Below, in pieces: positions 40,024 through 49,970 of a stretch of DNA of 64,000 nucleotides (positions are counted from its first letter, which is position 1; every line of letters begins with the position of its first letter). The position numbers and the translations under genes are program-made. Below the pieces are notes generated by a model. The model was not told where the DNA came from. It saw only the letters and a list, made by a program, of their open reading frames with translations, and ran no database searches. The stretch spans positions 11,840 through 75,839 of the forward strand of contig NZ_JBHMFD010000005.1 in assembly GCF_042427575.1 (NCBI RefSeq), given 5' to 3'. This DNA is from Bergeyella porcorum (GTDB taxonomy: Bacteria; Bacteroidota; Bacteroidia; Flavobacteriales; Weeksellaceae).

Positions 40024-42144
40024 ATGTTTAAAAAAATTAAACTGAACACGCTTTTATTTTTATTACCACTTACCACACTGATATTTTGCTTCAATTCACC
40101 TAAGAATGATGATGAGAAGATGCAAACCATTATGATCAGTGTAAGAAATACCCTCAGCTATCTTCATTATAGCCCTAAGCCTATTAATGATGCTTATTCT
40201 CAAAATGTCTATGATCTATATCTGGAAATGATGGACCCAGCAAAACGCTATTTCCTTCAGACGGATGTAGATGAGTTTTCTAAGCATAGAACAAAATTGG
40301 ATGATTACCTCAATAAAGGGGATTTGCAGTTTTATAATCTAACCTATAATCGTCTTTTTGAAAGGATGGATAAGATTGATAAGATGACACAAGACATCCT
40401 TAGCAAATCTATTGACCTGAATGAGGAGGAAACCTTTATCCTAGAACCGAAATCTAAAAAGTATCCCGCAACAGAGCAAGAGCAATACAACGAGTGGAAA
40501 AAATTCATCAAGTATAATATTTTGCAAGAAATAGAAACACTTAATTCCCGAGAAGAATCTCAAAGAAAGAAAAAAGATTCTGTTATTAAGCATAAAATGG
40601 TGGATACCATCAAGGTGGAAGTGCTTACTCCAGAGCAAAAAAGAATCAAAGCGACAGACGAGGTGAAAGACCTTATTGCACAATCTTTTAGAAGAATTAA
40701 GAAAAGAAAGAAAATTGATTGGTTTACAATGTACATCAATGCTTATACCCAAGTATTTGACCCTCATACCAATTATTTTTCACCAAAAGATAAAGATGAT
40801 TTTGACTCTTTGTTCAAAGGAGAGATTATCGGTATCGGGGCATTGATACAAGAGAAAAAAGGGCACCTGTATCTGGGGACGCTTACCATAGGAGCACCAG
40901 CGTGGAAGTCTAAACAGCTTAGTGAAGGTGATAAAATTCTCAAAGTACAGAGCAAACCCAATGAAGAACCCGTAAATGTATCTGGAATGTTGGTAGATGA
41001 AGCGGTAAGGCTTATCCGTGGTGAGAAAGGAACTAAAGTAACCCTTACGGTGGAGAAGAAAGATAAGTCTATCCGAGAGGTAACAATGGTGAGAGAGGAA
41101 GTGTCTATAGAGGATACCTTTGCAAGAAGCATCATCATCAGTGCACCCAATGGTAAGAAGTATGGGTTTATCAATCTGCCAAGTTTCAATGCGGATTTTG
41201 AGAAAAAAGATGGAAGAAACGCTTCTGATGATGTCAAAAATGAAATCAATAAACTGAAAGCCCACGGTATTTCTGGGATTATCTTAGATCTTAGAAATAA
41301 TGGAGGAGGTTCACTCACGGAGGTAGGAGATATTATGGGACTCTTTATGAACGAAGGACCTTATGTGCAAGTGAAAAATGGTAACGGCAAAATAGAAACC
41401 TTGAAAAGTAAAACCAATACACCTATTTGGACAGGCCCTCTGGTGATTATGCAGAATGAAATTTCAGCATCGGCATCTGAAATTTTAGGAGGTATGGTAC
41501 AAGATTACGGCAGAGGTATTGTGGTAGGTTCTCCGCAATCTTACGGAAAAGGAACGGTACAGACCTTTGTGGATCTTAATAGATTTCTTAGTACCAATGA
41601 TGATTTTGGCTCGTTGAAGCTTACCATTCAGAAGTTTTATAGAGTAACGGGAGAATCTACTCAGAAGAAGGGTATAGAAGCGGATGTCAAGATGAATGAC
41701 TTGTTCACACACGCAGAGATTGGCGAACGCTATGATGATTACGCTTTGGCTTGGGATAAAATACAGCCCGCGGCATTCAATAGAATCACCACTCTGGATA
41801 TTGCAACACTGAAGAAGAATAGTGCTGCACGATTGGCAAAGGATAAAGATTATCAGTTGCTTCAGGAATCTGCAAAATGGAGAGAGGCACTCAATAAAGA
41901 GGAATCCATTACTTTGAATGAAACCAAATTCAATGAAGTGATGAAGGAGAGAAAAACGCAGATAAAAAAGTTTGAATCTCTTATAAAACTTAATAATGGA
42001 CTGAAATTCATCAGATACAATGATGAACTTGCCAGAGAGAAAACAGATGATGTATTCAAGAAAAAATCTGAAAACTGGGTGAAAAACCTTCAGAGAGACC
42101 TTTATCTGAAAGAAACAGTGAATATCATTTCGGAGATGAAGTAA
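40024..42144 (+). CDS. tail-specific (carboxy-terminal processing) protease Prc-like, S41A
   Basis: Periplasmic serine protease of 706 residues: signal anchor (1-23), Tsp N-terminal helical region, PDZ domain (about 240-330: GIGALIQEKKGHLYLGTL), and the S41 catalytic domain with nucleophile in ISASASEILGG and the general-base Lys in SYGKGTVQTF; C-terminal DUF3340-like helical tail. Probably removes or recycles envelope proteins. It has its own -7 element TAAATTTG (39963-39970) and a terminator follows. Confidence 0.93.
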   Translation: MFKKIKLNTLLFLLPLTTLIFCFNSPKNDDEKMQTIMISVRNTLSYLHYSPKPINDAYSQNVYDLYLEMMDPAKRYFLQTDVDEFSKHRTKLDDYLNKGDLQFYNLTYNRLFERMDKIDKMTQDILSKSIDLNEEETFILEPKSKKYPATEQEQYNEWKKFIKYNILQEIETLNSREESQRKKKDSVIKHKMVDTIKVEVLTPEQKRIKATDEVKDLIAQSFRRIKKRKKIDWFTMYINAYTQVFDPHTNYFSPKDKDDFDSLFKGEIIGIGALIQEKKGHLYLGTLTIGAPAWKSKQLSEGDKILKVQSKPNEEPVNVSGMLVDEAVRLIRGEKGTKVTLTVEKKDKSIREVTMVREEVSIEDTFARSIIISAPNGKKYGFINLPSFNADFEKKDGRNASDDVKNEINKLKAHGISGIILDLRNNGGGSLTEVGDIMGLFMNEGPYVQVKNGNGKIETLKSKTNTPIWTGPLVIMQNEISASASEILGGMVQDYGRGIVVGSPQSYGKGTVQTFVDLNRFLSTNDDFGSLKLTIQKFYRVTGESTQKKGIEADVKMNDLFTHAEIGERYDDYALAWDKIQPAAFNRITTLDIATLKKNSAARLAKDKDYQLLQESAKWREALNKEESITLNETKFNEVMKERKTQIKKFESLIKLNNGLKFIRYNDELAREKTDDVFKKKSENWVKNLQRDLYLKETVNIISEMK

Positions 42145-42151
42145 CATTGTT

Positions 42152-42180
42152 AAAGACTGCTTTCGGGCGGTCTTTTTTGT
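42152..42180 (+). terminator. terminator after the prc-like gene
   Basis: AAAGACTGC / GCGGTCTTT (one G-U pair), six-base loop, then TTTTTG. Confidence 0.8.
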
Positions 42181-42224
42181 GGAAAAATATTTAAGCAAAG
42201 CGTGTAAAGAAGTTTAGAAAAGCC

Positions 42225-42232
42225 TAAATTTG
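42225..42232 (+). promoter_or_regulatory. -7 element of tsaB
   Basis: TAAATTTG, 31 bases before the tsaB ATG. Confidence 0.5.
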
Positions 42233-42263
42233 TCATTTCAATTCTATCCGATATCTCAATAAA

Positions 42264-42944
42264 ATGAAAATATTACATCTTGAAACTTCATCTAAGAACT
42301 GTTCTGTAGCCATTTCGGAAGGAGAGCAATTACTCTGTTTATGCGAAGAAATCTCAGAAAACTACAAGCAAAGTGAGAGCCTGCATACCTTTGTAGAGTG
42401 GGCATTGGAGGGAGCTGATATTCGGCTAGGAGATATAGATGCGGTAGCATTGGGGATGGGGCCAGGCTCTTATACAGGGCTGCGGATAGGTGCGGCTACA
42501 GCCAAGGGTTTTTGTTTTGCACTAGGCAAACCTCTTATTGCCATCAATTCTATGGAAACAATGGTAGAGCCATTTCTAAACCAAGGATTTGAACTGATTA
42601 TCCCCTTATTAGATGCCAGAAGAATGGAAGTTTATACAGCGGTGTACTCTGGTATAACAGGAGAAGAAATTACCGCAACGCACAATTTGATTTTAGATGA
42701 AACCTCGTTTGCTACTTATGAGGGGAACAAGATACTTTTTGTGGGAGATGGGTGTACCAAAGCCAAAGAATGCCTTGCACTAAGCTCGGCAGAATATCGG
42801 GAAAATGTCTATCCATCTGCCAAGTATTTGATACATCCAGTGGTAAAAAAGTATGAAAATAAAGCATTTGAAGATATTGCCTATTTTGAGCCATTTTACT
42901 TGAAAGAGTTTCAAGGCATAAAGAAAAAAGATAAGGCACAATAA
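42264..42944 (+). CDS. tsaB: tRNA t6A37 synthesis protein TsaB
   Basis: Partner of TsaD in making threonylcarbamoyl-adenosine at tRNA position 37. 226 residues of ASKHA fold with ILHLETSSKNCSVAISEG at the N-terminus and GMGPGSYTGLRIGAATAKGF, the classic TsaB motif; the metal-binding His pair of TsaD is absent, as expected. A 39-base gap separates it from the S41 peptidase gene. Confidence 0.93.
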   Translation: MKILHLETSSKNCSVAISEGEQLLCLCEEISENYKQSESLHTFVEWALEGADIRLGDIDAVALGMGPGSYTGLRIGAATAKGFCFALGKPLIAINSMETMVEPFLNQGFELIIPLLDARRMEVYTAVYSGITGEEITATHNLILDETSFATYEGNKILFVGDGCTKAKECLALSSAEYRENVYPSAKYLIHPVVKKYENKAFEDIAYFEPFYLKEFQGIKKKDKAQ

Positions 42945-42983
42945 AAAAGATGTTTTTGAGTTTTGATGAAAATATTTGAAATT

Positions 42984-44528
42984 ATGAAAAATAAAGTATT
43001 AATATTATCCATATTATCGCTATTTTGGATAATGTCTTGTAGAGAGGATGAGCCTACTACTACTACTACTACAGAAGTTGACGCCATCAATGATTTTGTA
43101 TGGAAGGCAATGAATTTATGGTATTATTGGCAAGCTGAAAATCCAAATCTGGCAGACAACCTCCCAGCAGATAATGCCCGATATACTACTTTGATTAATG
43201 GTAGAACTCCCAATGATTTGTTTTATAAAAGTTTATTGTACCAATACGGTAATGTGGACTTGTATTCTTGGATAGAAAATAACAATCAAGTGGTTTCTGC
43301 CACGGGAAGAATGGCATCTGAATTTGAAGCTATTACAGGTTTAGATTTAACTCTTTTCCCTGGCTCTGGGAGCAACTATATTGCGTTTGTTAATTATGTG
43401 GTGCCCAACTCCTCTGCCGCAAACGCAGGGGTGAAAAGAGGGGATGTCATTACCAAAGTGAATGGTTCCTATATCAATGATTATAACTATGATACCCTTT
43501 TTGATGATAGCTCTTTCACCATCACTAGAGCAGAAACTACTACCGTAAGCATCGTTAATGGTTCGTACCAAATATCAACTACAGATAAAAGTGAGAATCT
43601 ATCCATCGCGAAAACGAGCGTAGAAGAAAATCCTATAGCATTCTATAAAGTGTTTGAGCAAAATGGTAAAAAAATAGGATATCTGGTGTACAATGCTTTC
43701 AAGATAGAGTATAATGATGAGCTCAACGCTCAGTTTGCCAAGATGAAAGCCGATGGTATTACCGATTTGATTTTAGATTTAAGATACAATGGTGGGGGCT
43801 CGCTTACATCTGCTTTGGGCTTAGCACAGATGATTAACGGAAGTTATACAGGACAAAACTATCTGTATATGGAGTATAATAAAAAGAACACCAAATATTC
43901 TGGATATGATGTGCTCTCTGATAAGTTGGATACCTACAATCTGGTCAATGGTCATCCAGAAAAAATAGGAACAGAAAATATTAATAGCCTTTCTCTACCT
44001 AAGATTTATGCTTTGGTATCTATATCTTCAGCATCAGCGAGTGAGCTTACAGTAATATGTCTTAGCAAGCTCATCAATGTAGAAACCATTGGCTACGCTA
44101 CTAGAGGTAAATTTGTAGGGTCTCATACATTATACGATTCGCCTAATAATGAATACATCAGCTATGAGAACAGAAACAAAACCCACAATTGGCAATTGCA
44201 ACCCATCACATTCAAGTATTTCAACAAAGATAGAGACGCTCATCCAATAGTACAGTATGCTGATGGAAGTACCAAAGAGGCTATCCTGCCTTTATCCCAA
44301 AACAGAGTGCACCCATTTGAATGGATTAACAATGTTAAAGAATTTGGCGTAACCACAGACCCAGAGCTTAAGATGGCTTTAGCCCGCATCACGGGGCAAA
44401 CCACAGGGAGAGCAGGGGCAACTACCTTTGTAGATACACCACAGAAAGTCATTACTAAACCTCACAATGCAGCCAAAGGATTGCATCTGGATGATATGAA
44501 GGCTTATTTGGAACGAAAGAGAGATTAG
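42984..44528 (+). CDS. S41 family peptidase, surface lipoprotein
   Basis: A 514-residue lipoprotein. The start at 42984 gives MKNKVLILSILSLFWIMSC with the lipidated Cys followed by REDEP, which resembles the Bacteroidota surface-export signal (acidic residues right after Cys). A threonine run precedes a PDZ-like domain (about 110-190) and the S41 domain with LRYNGGGS, nucleophile in SISSASASEL and a base Lys in ATRGKFVGS. Two earlier in-frame starts add 6-7 residues that would weaken the signal peptide. Substrate unknown. Confidence 0.9.
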   Translation: MKNKVLILSILSLFWIMSCREDEPTTTTTTEVDAINDFVWKAMNLWYYWQAENPNLADNLPADNARYTTLINGRTPNDLFYKSLLYQYGNVDLYSWIENNNQVVSATGRMASEFEAITGLDLTLFPGSGSNYIAFVNYVVPNSSAANAGVKRGDVITKVNGSYINDYNYDTLFDDSSFTITRAETTTVSIVNGSYQISTTDKSENLSIAKTSVEENPIAFYKVFEQNGKKIGYLVYNAFKIEYNDELNAQFAKMKADGITDLILDLRYNGGGSLTSALGLAQMINGSYTGQNYLYMEYNKKNTKYSGYDVLSDKLDTYNLVNGHPEKIGTENINSLSLPKIYALVSISSASASELTVICLSKLINVETIGYATRGKFVGSHTLYDSPNNEYISYENRNKTHNWQLQPITFKYFNKDRDAHPIVQYADGSTKEAILPLSQNRVHPFEWINNVKEFGVTTDPELKMALARITGQTTGRAGATTFVDTPQKVITKPHNAAKGLHLDDMKAYLERKRD

Positions 44529-44550
44529 ATTTTTCATAGTAATTTTTTCG

Positions 44551-44577
44551 AGGGCGAGGTTTATTCTCGCTCTTTTT
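44551..44577 (+). terminator. terminator after the S41 lipoprotein gene
   Basis: AGGGCGAG / CTCGCTCT stem with one G-U pair, followed by a six-T run. Confidence 0.75.
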
Positions 44578-44599
44578 TATTCTAAAAGAAAATTAATTT

Positions 44600-45240
44600 T
44601 CTATCCTTTTCAATTTTCAATAGGGTTTTAACCCGACTTCTGAGATGTTTTTCCAAAAGGGCTTTAGCCCAATTAGAAAATCTTGTTGAGGTTAGCATCA
44701 TTCAGTATAGCAAATGGAATTACCACTTAAAGCCTACTCAATTTAGGTTTTAAATACTTATCAATAACCTTTAGTTTAAATAGTGGTTAACTTATTGATT
44801 ATCAAAATTAAGTGAGGTTATTAAAAACTATTGACTTTATATATATTAAAACGAAGCCTCCTTTTATGCGAAACGAAGCTTCTTTTTACCCAAAACGAAG
44901 CTTCCTTTTATATGAAACGAAGCTTCCTTTTTGGTGAAACCCAATTGGGTCTTTATATTAAATGAAGCAGCAGAAAAAATATTTCTCATTTTAGAAAGAT
45001 TGCCTTTTAATTTCCTAGCTTTTTAATGTCAATGTTCTATCCTTTCACTTTTCAATAGGGGCGGGTTTTAACCCGACTTTTAATATGGTTTTCCGAAGAG
45101 GCTTTAGCCGAAAATGAATGTCATAACATCCCCAACTCCTCTTTAAATAGTGATTTTTTTGTACTTTCTGTATGCTGATTTGTTGGGAATTAATTAAAAT
45201 TATTTCAGCCTAAAGCTTACGGCTTAACGCTTACAGCGTA
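44600..45240. repeat. repeat-rich intergenic region
   Basis: Two copies of a block with GGGTTTTAACCCGACTT and GGCTTTAGCC (near 44625-44672 and 45062-45110), a CTTACGGCTTAACGCTTACA palindromic piece near 45217, and the array listed separately. Otherwise AT-rich DNA with no gene. Confidence 0.7.
44848..44936. repeat. four-copy palindromic array, 22-bp period
   Basis: AAACGAAGCTTCCTTTT-type units at 44848, 44871, 44893 and 44915, each with a GAAGCTTC dyad (first copy GAAGCCTC). Different sequence but the same design as the 21-bp array at 27504-27589. Confidence 0.8.
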
Positions 45241-45254
45241 ATATTATTTTGTAC

Positions 45255-45262
45255 TATCTTTG
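45255..45262 (+). promoter_or_regulatory. -7 element of uvrB
   Basis: TATCTTTG, 17 bases before the ATG at 45279. It lies inside the longer in-frame ORF, which rules out the upstream start at 45249. Confidence 0.6.
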
Positions 45263-45278
45263 TTTTTTATTTATTGAG

Positions 45279-47270
45279 ATGAAATTCAAACTGCATTCAG
45301 AATACCAACCTACGGGAGACCAGCCACAAGCCATCCAAAAACTTAGTGAAGGGATTGTTTCGGGGGAGAAATACCAGACGCTATTGGGGGTTACAGGCTC
45401 TGGAAAGACCTTTACCATTGCCAATGTCGTTAGCCAAGTGCAACGCCCCACCATTGTTTTGGCTCACAATAAAACTTTGGCGGCACAGCTATTTATGGAG
45501 TTTAAAGAGTTTTTTCCAGAAAATGCAGTGGAATATTTCGTCTCATACTATGATTATTACCAGCCAGAGGCGTACATTGCCAGCACAGGAACCTATATAG
45601 AAAAAGACCTTTCCATCAATGAGGAAGTGGAAAAACTAAGACTTTCGGCTACGGCAAGTTTGCTTTCGGGGCGGCGAGATGTACTGATTGTGGCTTCGGT
45701 ATCTTGCATTTATGGTATTGGAAACCCTACCGAATTTCACAAATCGCTCGTTTCAATCGCTATTGGAGACAAAATGACCCGTACGGCTCTTCTGCATTCT
45801 TTGGTTAATGCGTTATACTCAAGAACGCTTAATGAATTTCAACGCGGTACTTTCCGTGTGAAAGGCGATGTGATAGATGTCTTCCCAGCCTATGCAGATA
45901 ATGCCATTAGAATACAGTTTTTCGGTGATGAAATCGAGAAAATCCAAACCTTTGACCCCATTACAGGAAATGTAGAAAGTCATTTTGACCAAATTCAAAT
46001 CTACCCTGCCAATTTGTTTGTTACCTCTAAGGAAACCCTCAATGGTGCTATTCGGGATATCCAAGATGACTTGGTAAAGCAAGTGGATTTTTTCTCAAGT
46101 ATTGAAAAACCTTTGGAAGCCAAACGCCTCCAAGAGCGTACCGAGCTGGATTTGGAGATGATAAAAGAGCTGGGCTACTGCTCTGGGATAGAAAACTACT
46201 CTCGTTATCTGGATGGCAGATTACCGGGTTCTAGACCATTCTGTTTATTGGATTATTTTCCGAAAGATTACCTGATGGTTATTGATGAATCTCATGTTAC
46301 CATACCTCAAGTTCACGCAATGTACGGGGGCGACCGAAGCAGAAAGGAAGCCTTGGTAGAATATGGCTTTCGCTTGCCTGCGGCATTGGACAACAGACCT
46401 TTGAAGTTTGAAGAGTTTGAGGAAATGCAACATCAAGTGATATATGTTTCTGCTACACCTGCCGACTATGAATTGGAAAAGACTGGTGGAGAATACATAG
46501 AGCAAATCATTCGCCCTACGGGGCTTTTAGACCCGATTATTGAAGTGCGCCCAACCCTCAATCAGATTGATGATTTGATGGAAGAAATTCAAAAACGAGC
46601 GGAAGAAGATGAAAGGGTTTTGGTTACTACGCTGACTAAAAAAATGGCGGAGGAACTCACCAAGTATTTCACGAAATTTGGTATCCGATGCCGATATATC
46701 CACTCTGATGTAGAAACCTTGGAGCGTATTCAGATTATGAATGACCTTAGAACGGGGCTATTTGATGTCCTCATTGGGGTTAATCTCCTTAGGGAAGGAT
46801 TGGACTTGCCAGAGGTGTCTCTAGTGGCTATTATAGATGCAGATAAAGAAGGAATGCTGCGTTCCCGTCGCTCAATGATACAGACTGTAGGGCGAGCAGC
46901 AAGAAATATCAACGGAAAAGCGATTTTGTACGCCGATAAAATAACCAAAAGTATGCAGGCGACAATAGATGAAACCAACTACCGTAGAGAGAAGCAAATG
47001 AAATATAATGAGGAGCACGGCAAAGTGCCTCAGCAGATTAATAAAAAGATTTCTGAAGCCTTGGTAGGAAGAGCCAAAGACTTCCCAGATGATAGATATA
47101 CTCAAAAGGAAATCCTGAAACAAGTAGCAGAGCAAAAGGCATCTTATACTCCCGAAGATGTAGAAACTCTGATAGCTCAAAAACAAAAAGAAATGGAAGC
47201 GGCTGCCAAAAACTTAGACTTCATCTTAGCTGCAAAATTGAGAGATGAGATTACCACTTTGAAAGGATAG
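45279..47270 (+). CDS. uvrB: excinuclease ABC subunit B
   Basis: Damage-verification helicase of nucleotide excision repair, 663 residues. Walker A GVTGSGKTFT, the beta-hairpin region SYYDYYQPEAYIA, DESHVTIPQ, helicase motifs VSATPADYE and GINLLREGLDLPEVSL, and the C-terminal UVR coiled coil (LIAQKQKEMEAAAKNLDF). The start MKFKLHSEYQPTGDQP is the family consensus. Ends 39 bases before a double hairpin terminator. Confidence 0.97.
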   Translation: MKFKLHSEYQPTGDQPQAIQKLSEGIVSGEKYQTLLGVTGSGKTFTIANVVSQVQRPTIVLAHNKTLAAQLFMEFKEFFPENAVEYFVSYYDYYQPEAYIASTGTYIEKDLSINEEVEKLRLSATASLLSGRRDVLIVASVSCIYGIGNPTEFHKSLVSIAIGDKMTRTALLHSLVNALYSRTLNEFQRGTFRVKGDVIDVFPAYADNAIRIQFFGDEIEKIQTFDPITGNVESHFDQIQIYPANLFVTSKETLNGAIRDIQDDLVKQVDFFSSIEKPLEAKRLQERTELDLEMIKELGYCSGIENYSRYLDGRLPGSRPFCLLDYFPKDYLMVIDESHVTIPQVHAMYGGDRSRKEALVEYGFRLPAALDNRPLKFEEFEEMQHQVIYVSATPADYELEKTGGEYIEQIIRPTGLLDPIIEVRPTLNQIDDLMEEIQKRAEEDERVLVTTLTKKMAEELTKYFTKFGIRCRYIHSDVETLERIQIMNDLRTGLFDVLIGVNLLREGLDLPEVSLVAIIDADKEGMLRSRRSMIQTVGRAARNINGKAILYADKITKSMQATIDETNYRREKQMKYNEEHGKVPQQINKKISEALVGRAKDFPDDRYTQKEILKQVAEQKASYTPEDVETLIAQKQKEMEAAAKNLDFILAAKLRDEITTLKG

Positions 47271-47309
47271 AAAGGATAGAGCTTTACAAATGGAAGTTTG
47301 CTCCTTATA

Positions 47310-47372
47310 AAAAGCCCGCCAGATTTTTCAAAAACCTGGCGGGCTTTTAGGTGAAACCTGGCGGGCTTTTTA
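47310..47372 (+). terminator. terminator array after uvrB
   Basis: AAAAGCCCGCCA(GA) / ACCTGGCGGGCTTTT stem (47310-47348), followed by an extra right arm CCTGGCGGGCTTTTT (47358-47372). The arm sequence matches the cco-operon terminator at 3452-3490. Confidence 0.85.
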
Positions 47373-47438
47373 GTAAAACCTAAGCAGGTTTTTATTATTT
47401 CCTTGCAAACCTTTACTCAAAGGAAAGGAGCAGGTGAT

Positions 47439-49886
47439 TTAGTTGTTTATTTCGCTACCTTCCCAGCTTACTTTTTTTTGCGTCTGAGGTTTTTCTAGTT
47501 TTTCTAGCTTTTTGGCGTTTTCACCTCTACTTACGGGTGTTGGATTAAAGGCAGGTATTGGTGTATCATCATCATTTTTCTGCGTAGGAGGTTGGTTACT
47601 CTTAGTAGGAATGGTATTGCCCGTTTGGTCTGTCATTTTTACATCAATATCACTTTTTAGGAAACGGAGCAGCTCTTGGGCTTTTAGTCCTTCATTGGTC
47701 TTGGCATAGTTAAGTGCAATTTGTTGCAATTGCAAAATCATAATTTCTTTTCCTACCATTTTCCCAGTATTGTAGGCTTCCAATAGTGCAAATTTCGGTA
47801 CCAGAGCATCATTAGGATATTGCTCTAAAGCTTTTGCGATGACGGCTTTGGATTCTTCAAATTGATTTTGAGAATATAGGTCAAATGCTTTTTGATACGC
47901 CTCCTCTACTTCGGGAGATGATTTTGAAAAATTGGTGTTTTTCGGATTTCGTACAAATTCTGCGTAGGAAGTGTATGGGAAATCCGTTAAGATGAGTTGC
48001 TTGGCTCGCTCTGCCGCAGAAGGGGTGTTTTCATAGTTCATCACAAAAATACGATAAAGAGCTTGTAGCTTTACATCTTCCTCTGGGTTTTGTTCCACCA
48101 AGTCATAAAGCGTTTTGGTTGCCAATTCTCGGTCAGAGAAATGTTCATCATACATTCTGCCCAGACCTAGGCTAGCGGTATCTCTGGCTTTTTTCAGGTC
48201 GGCAATTTCTACGGCATTGGTAGGGATTTGCTCTATATAAAAATCAGGTTCAAAGCGGCGAGGGTTCGGAGCAGAGGATAGTCCTAAGGCTTCATTTTTT
48301 ACATCTTCTATAGAGGCGGTTTTATTGGACATACGCCAATTGTCTCCTAAGGAACGGTTTCCCCAGATTTGTTTAAACTCGGCTTGTCCTTTGCTCACCG
48401 TATTTTGATTGGCAAAGTAGAAGGCGTTTTTATTTTGATTGGTAGAAAAGTCTTGGAAATTATTACCTCTATTGTTGGCAAAGATAGAATTGGCATTGTA
48501 GTCGCCATCTTCAAAACCTTTGTTGCGTTCCGCTTTTTTTCTTTCAGCTTCTTCTTTGGCTTCCTTGGCTTTTAGAGCATCAATATGCTTGGTAAAGTAA
48601 GCGATGCGTTCTGGCTCCGACATTTTAGTCAGTGCAATAATGCTATCATTTCTTTTCACAAGGTAGAAATTGGTGGCAATATCTTTCATACTTTTAGAAG
48701 CCTTCGCCAGTTTGGCTCTGGTGGGCTCGTGGGTCATAACAGATAGGGCAGAATCATAGTAAGCACCCGCGGAGATATAATCATTTTTATCGGTATAAAA
48801 TTTTCCCATTTCATAATAGGTAAGCCCACGCACTTGGGGGTCTGATATTTTTTCTTTGGTCGCTTTTTTGAAAAAAACTTGGGCTTCATCTGGCTTGCCT
48901 GCTCGGTTTGCCATTAGCCCTAAAGCGTATAGAAATTCATTTTTTCGGGAAGCATAAGTTCCTTTTTTGCCAATGTTTTCTATGTATTTTTTAGCCCCTT
49001 CATAGTCATCATTTCCTTGGGAGAAGGTCTTGGCAATTTCTATTTGTGATTTTACTTCAAATTCAAAATTGTTGGCGTATTGGTATGCAGCGGTAAAGCT
49101 TTCTCGTGCTTCTTCATTTCTGCCCAATTCGGCAAGAAGTTGTCCGCGGAGGTATGCGATACGGCTTCTCATTTCTCTGTTTTTGTTGACTTGAAATGCG
49201 TCTTCTAGTTCTTCTACGGCTTCTTCTTTTTTACCTGAAGCGATGAGCATTTCGGAGAAGTAAATAGAGTAGAGTTTATGGTGTTCTTTTTTTAAACGCT
49301 GTTTTTTTAGGTCTAGGAAGATTTCGTGGGCTCGGTAAAAATCATTCATTTTTGTAAGAATGTGAGCCTGATAGATTTTTGCCAAATTGATGCGTTTATC
49401 ATTGGGCATTTTGGTAAAAATATAGTTGAGAGCGTCCAAAGCCTCCAATGGTTTACCCATATAGAGTCTGGCTTGAGCTAAAAGCAGATGGGCGTTGAAG
49501 ATTTGTTTATTTTTTTCTTCACCATCTTTCATTACAGAGTATTTGGATATAGCTTTCAGGGCTTTAGCCTCGGAGATTTGTAAGGTGCTGGCAGATTTGC
49601 TGGCGTTGTTTCTCGCTCCAGGGTTAAACATTGCGGCAGCTTCTCCATCTTGATCTAAAGTGACTTCGCCGTATTTTAGTAAGGGAATATAGGCATCATA
49701 AAAGTTTTCTTTATGATTTTTTTTGCGTTGGTTAATTTCGGTTTCCAATGCATCTTTACTATTGAAAAGAGTATTGTAATAAGACGAAAAACCTGCCAAT
49801 GCTCCGCTTTTTTTCTCATTGGGGCGGGATTTACAAGCTACTGAAATAATAGCAACAGCAATTAAAAAATAGATACTTTTCTTCAT
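47439..49886 (-). CDS. sprE: type IX secretion/gliding lipoprotein SprE (PorW)
   Basis: A 815-residue TPR lipoprotein of the type IX secretion system; in Flavobacterium SprE and in Porphyromonas PorW are needed for T9SS secretion. Lipoprotein signal ending VACKS (Cys18), then GALAGFSSYYNTLFNSKDAL at the mature N-terminus, followed by 10 or more TPR-like helix pairs and an acidic, proline-rich C-terminus (NTIPTKSNQPPTQK). It probably bridges the PorKLMN core and other periplasmic parts. It is monocistronic on the minus strand with a TACTTTTG -7 element at 49948-49955. Confidence 0.85.
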   Translation of the reverse strand: MKKSIYFLIAVAIISVACKSRPNEKKSGALAGFSSYYNTLFNSKDALETEINQRKKNHKENFYDAYIPLLKYGEVTLDQDGEAAAMFNPGARNNASKSASTLQISEAKALKAISKYSVMKDGEEKNKQIFNAHLLLAQARLYMGKPLEALDALNYIFTKMPNDKRINLAKIYQAHILTKMNDFYRAHEIFLDLKKQRLKKEHHKLYSIYFSEMLIASGKKEEAVEELEDAFQVNKNREMRSRIAYLRGQLLAELGRNEEARESFTAAYQYANNFEFEVKSQIEIAKTFSQGNDDYEGAKKYIENIGKKGTYASRKNEFLYALGLMANRAGKPDEAQVFFKKATKEKISDPQVRGLTYYEMGKFYTDKNDYISAGAYYDSALSVMTHEPTRAKLAKASKSMKDIATNFYLVKRNDSIIALTKMSEPERIAYFTKHIDALKAKEAKEEAERKKAERNKGFEDGDYNANSIFANNRGNNFQDFSTNQNKNAFYFANQNTVSKGQAEFKQIWGNRSLGDNWRMSNKTASIEDVKNEALGLSSAPNPRRFEPDFYIEQIPTNAVEIADLKKARDTASLGLGRMYDEHFSDRELATKTLYDLVEQNPEEDVKLQALYRIFVMNYENTPSAAERAKQLILTDFPYTSYAEFVRNPKNTNFSKSSPEVEEAYQKAFDLYSQNQFEESKAVIAKALEQYPNDALVPKFALLEAYNTGKMVGKEIMILQLQQIALNYAKTNEGLKAQELLRFLKSDIDVKMTDQTGNTIPTKSNQPPTQKNDDDTPIPAFNPTPVSRGENAKKLEKLEKPQTQKKVSWEGSEINN

Positions 49887-49970
49887 AGTAGAATCATAAC
49901 TTTATAAAGTTGATTTTATTGTGTCTGGATTGTAAAATCAACGGAAACAAAAGTATGAATTTTTGGAGAA

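Noticed and set aside
41485..42198. Minus-strand ORF of 237 codons opposite the Prc-like protease
   Set aside because: Long, but opposite a protease with intact catalytic motifs; no signal or domain, and it reads through the terminator.
44848..44936. CRISPR array
   Set aside because: Four 22-base units with 5-base gaps cannot hold spacers; no cas genes in the window.
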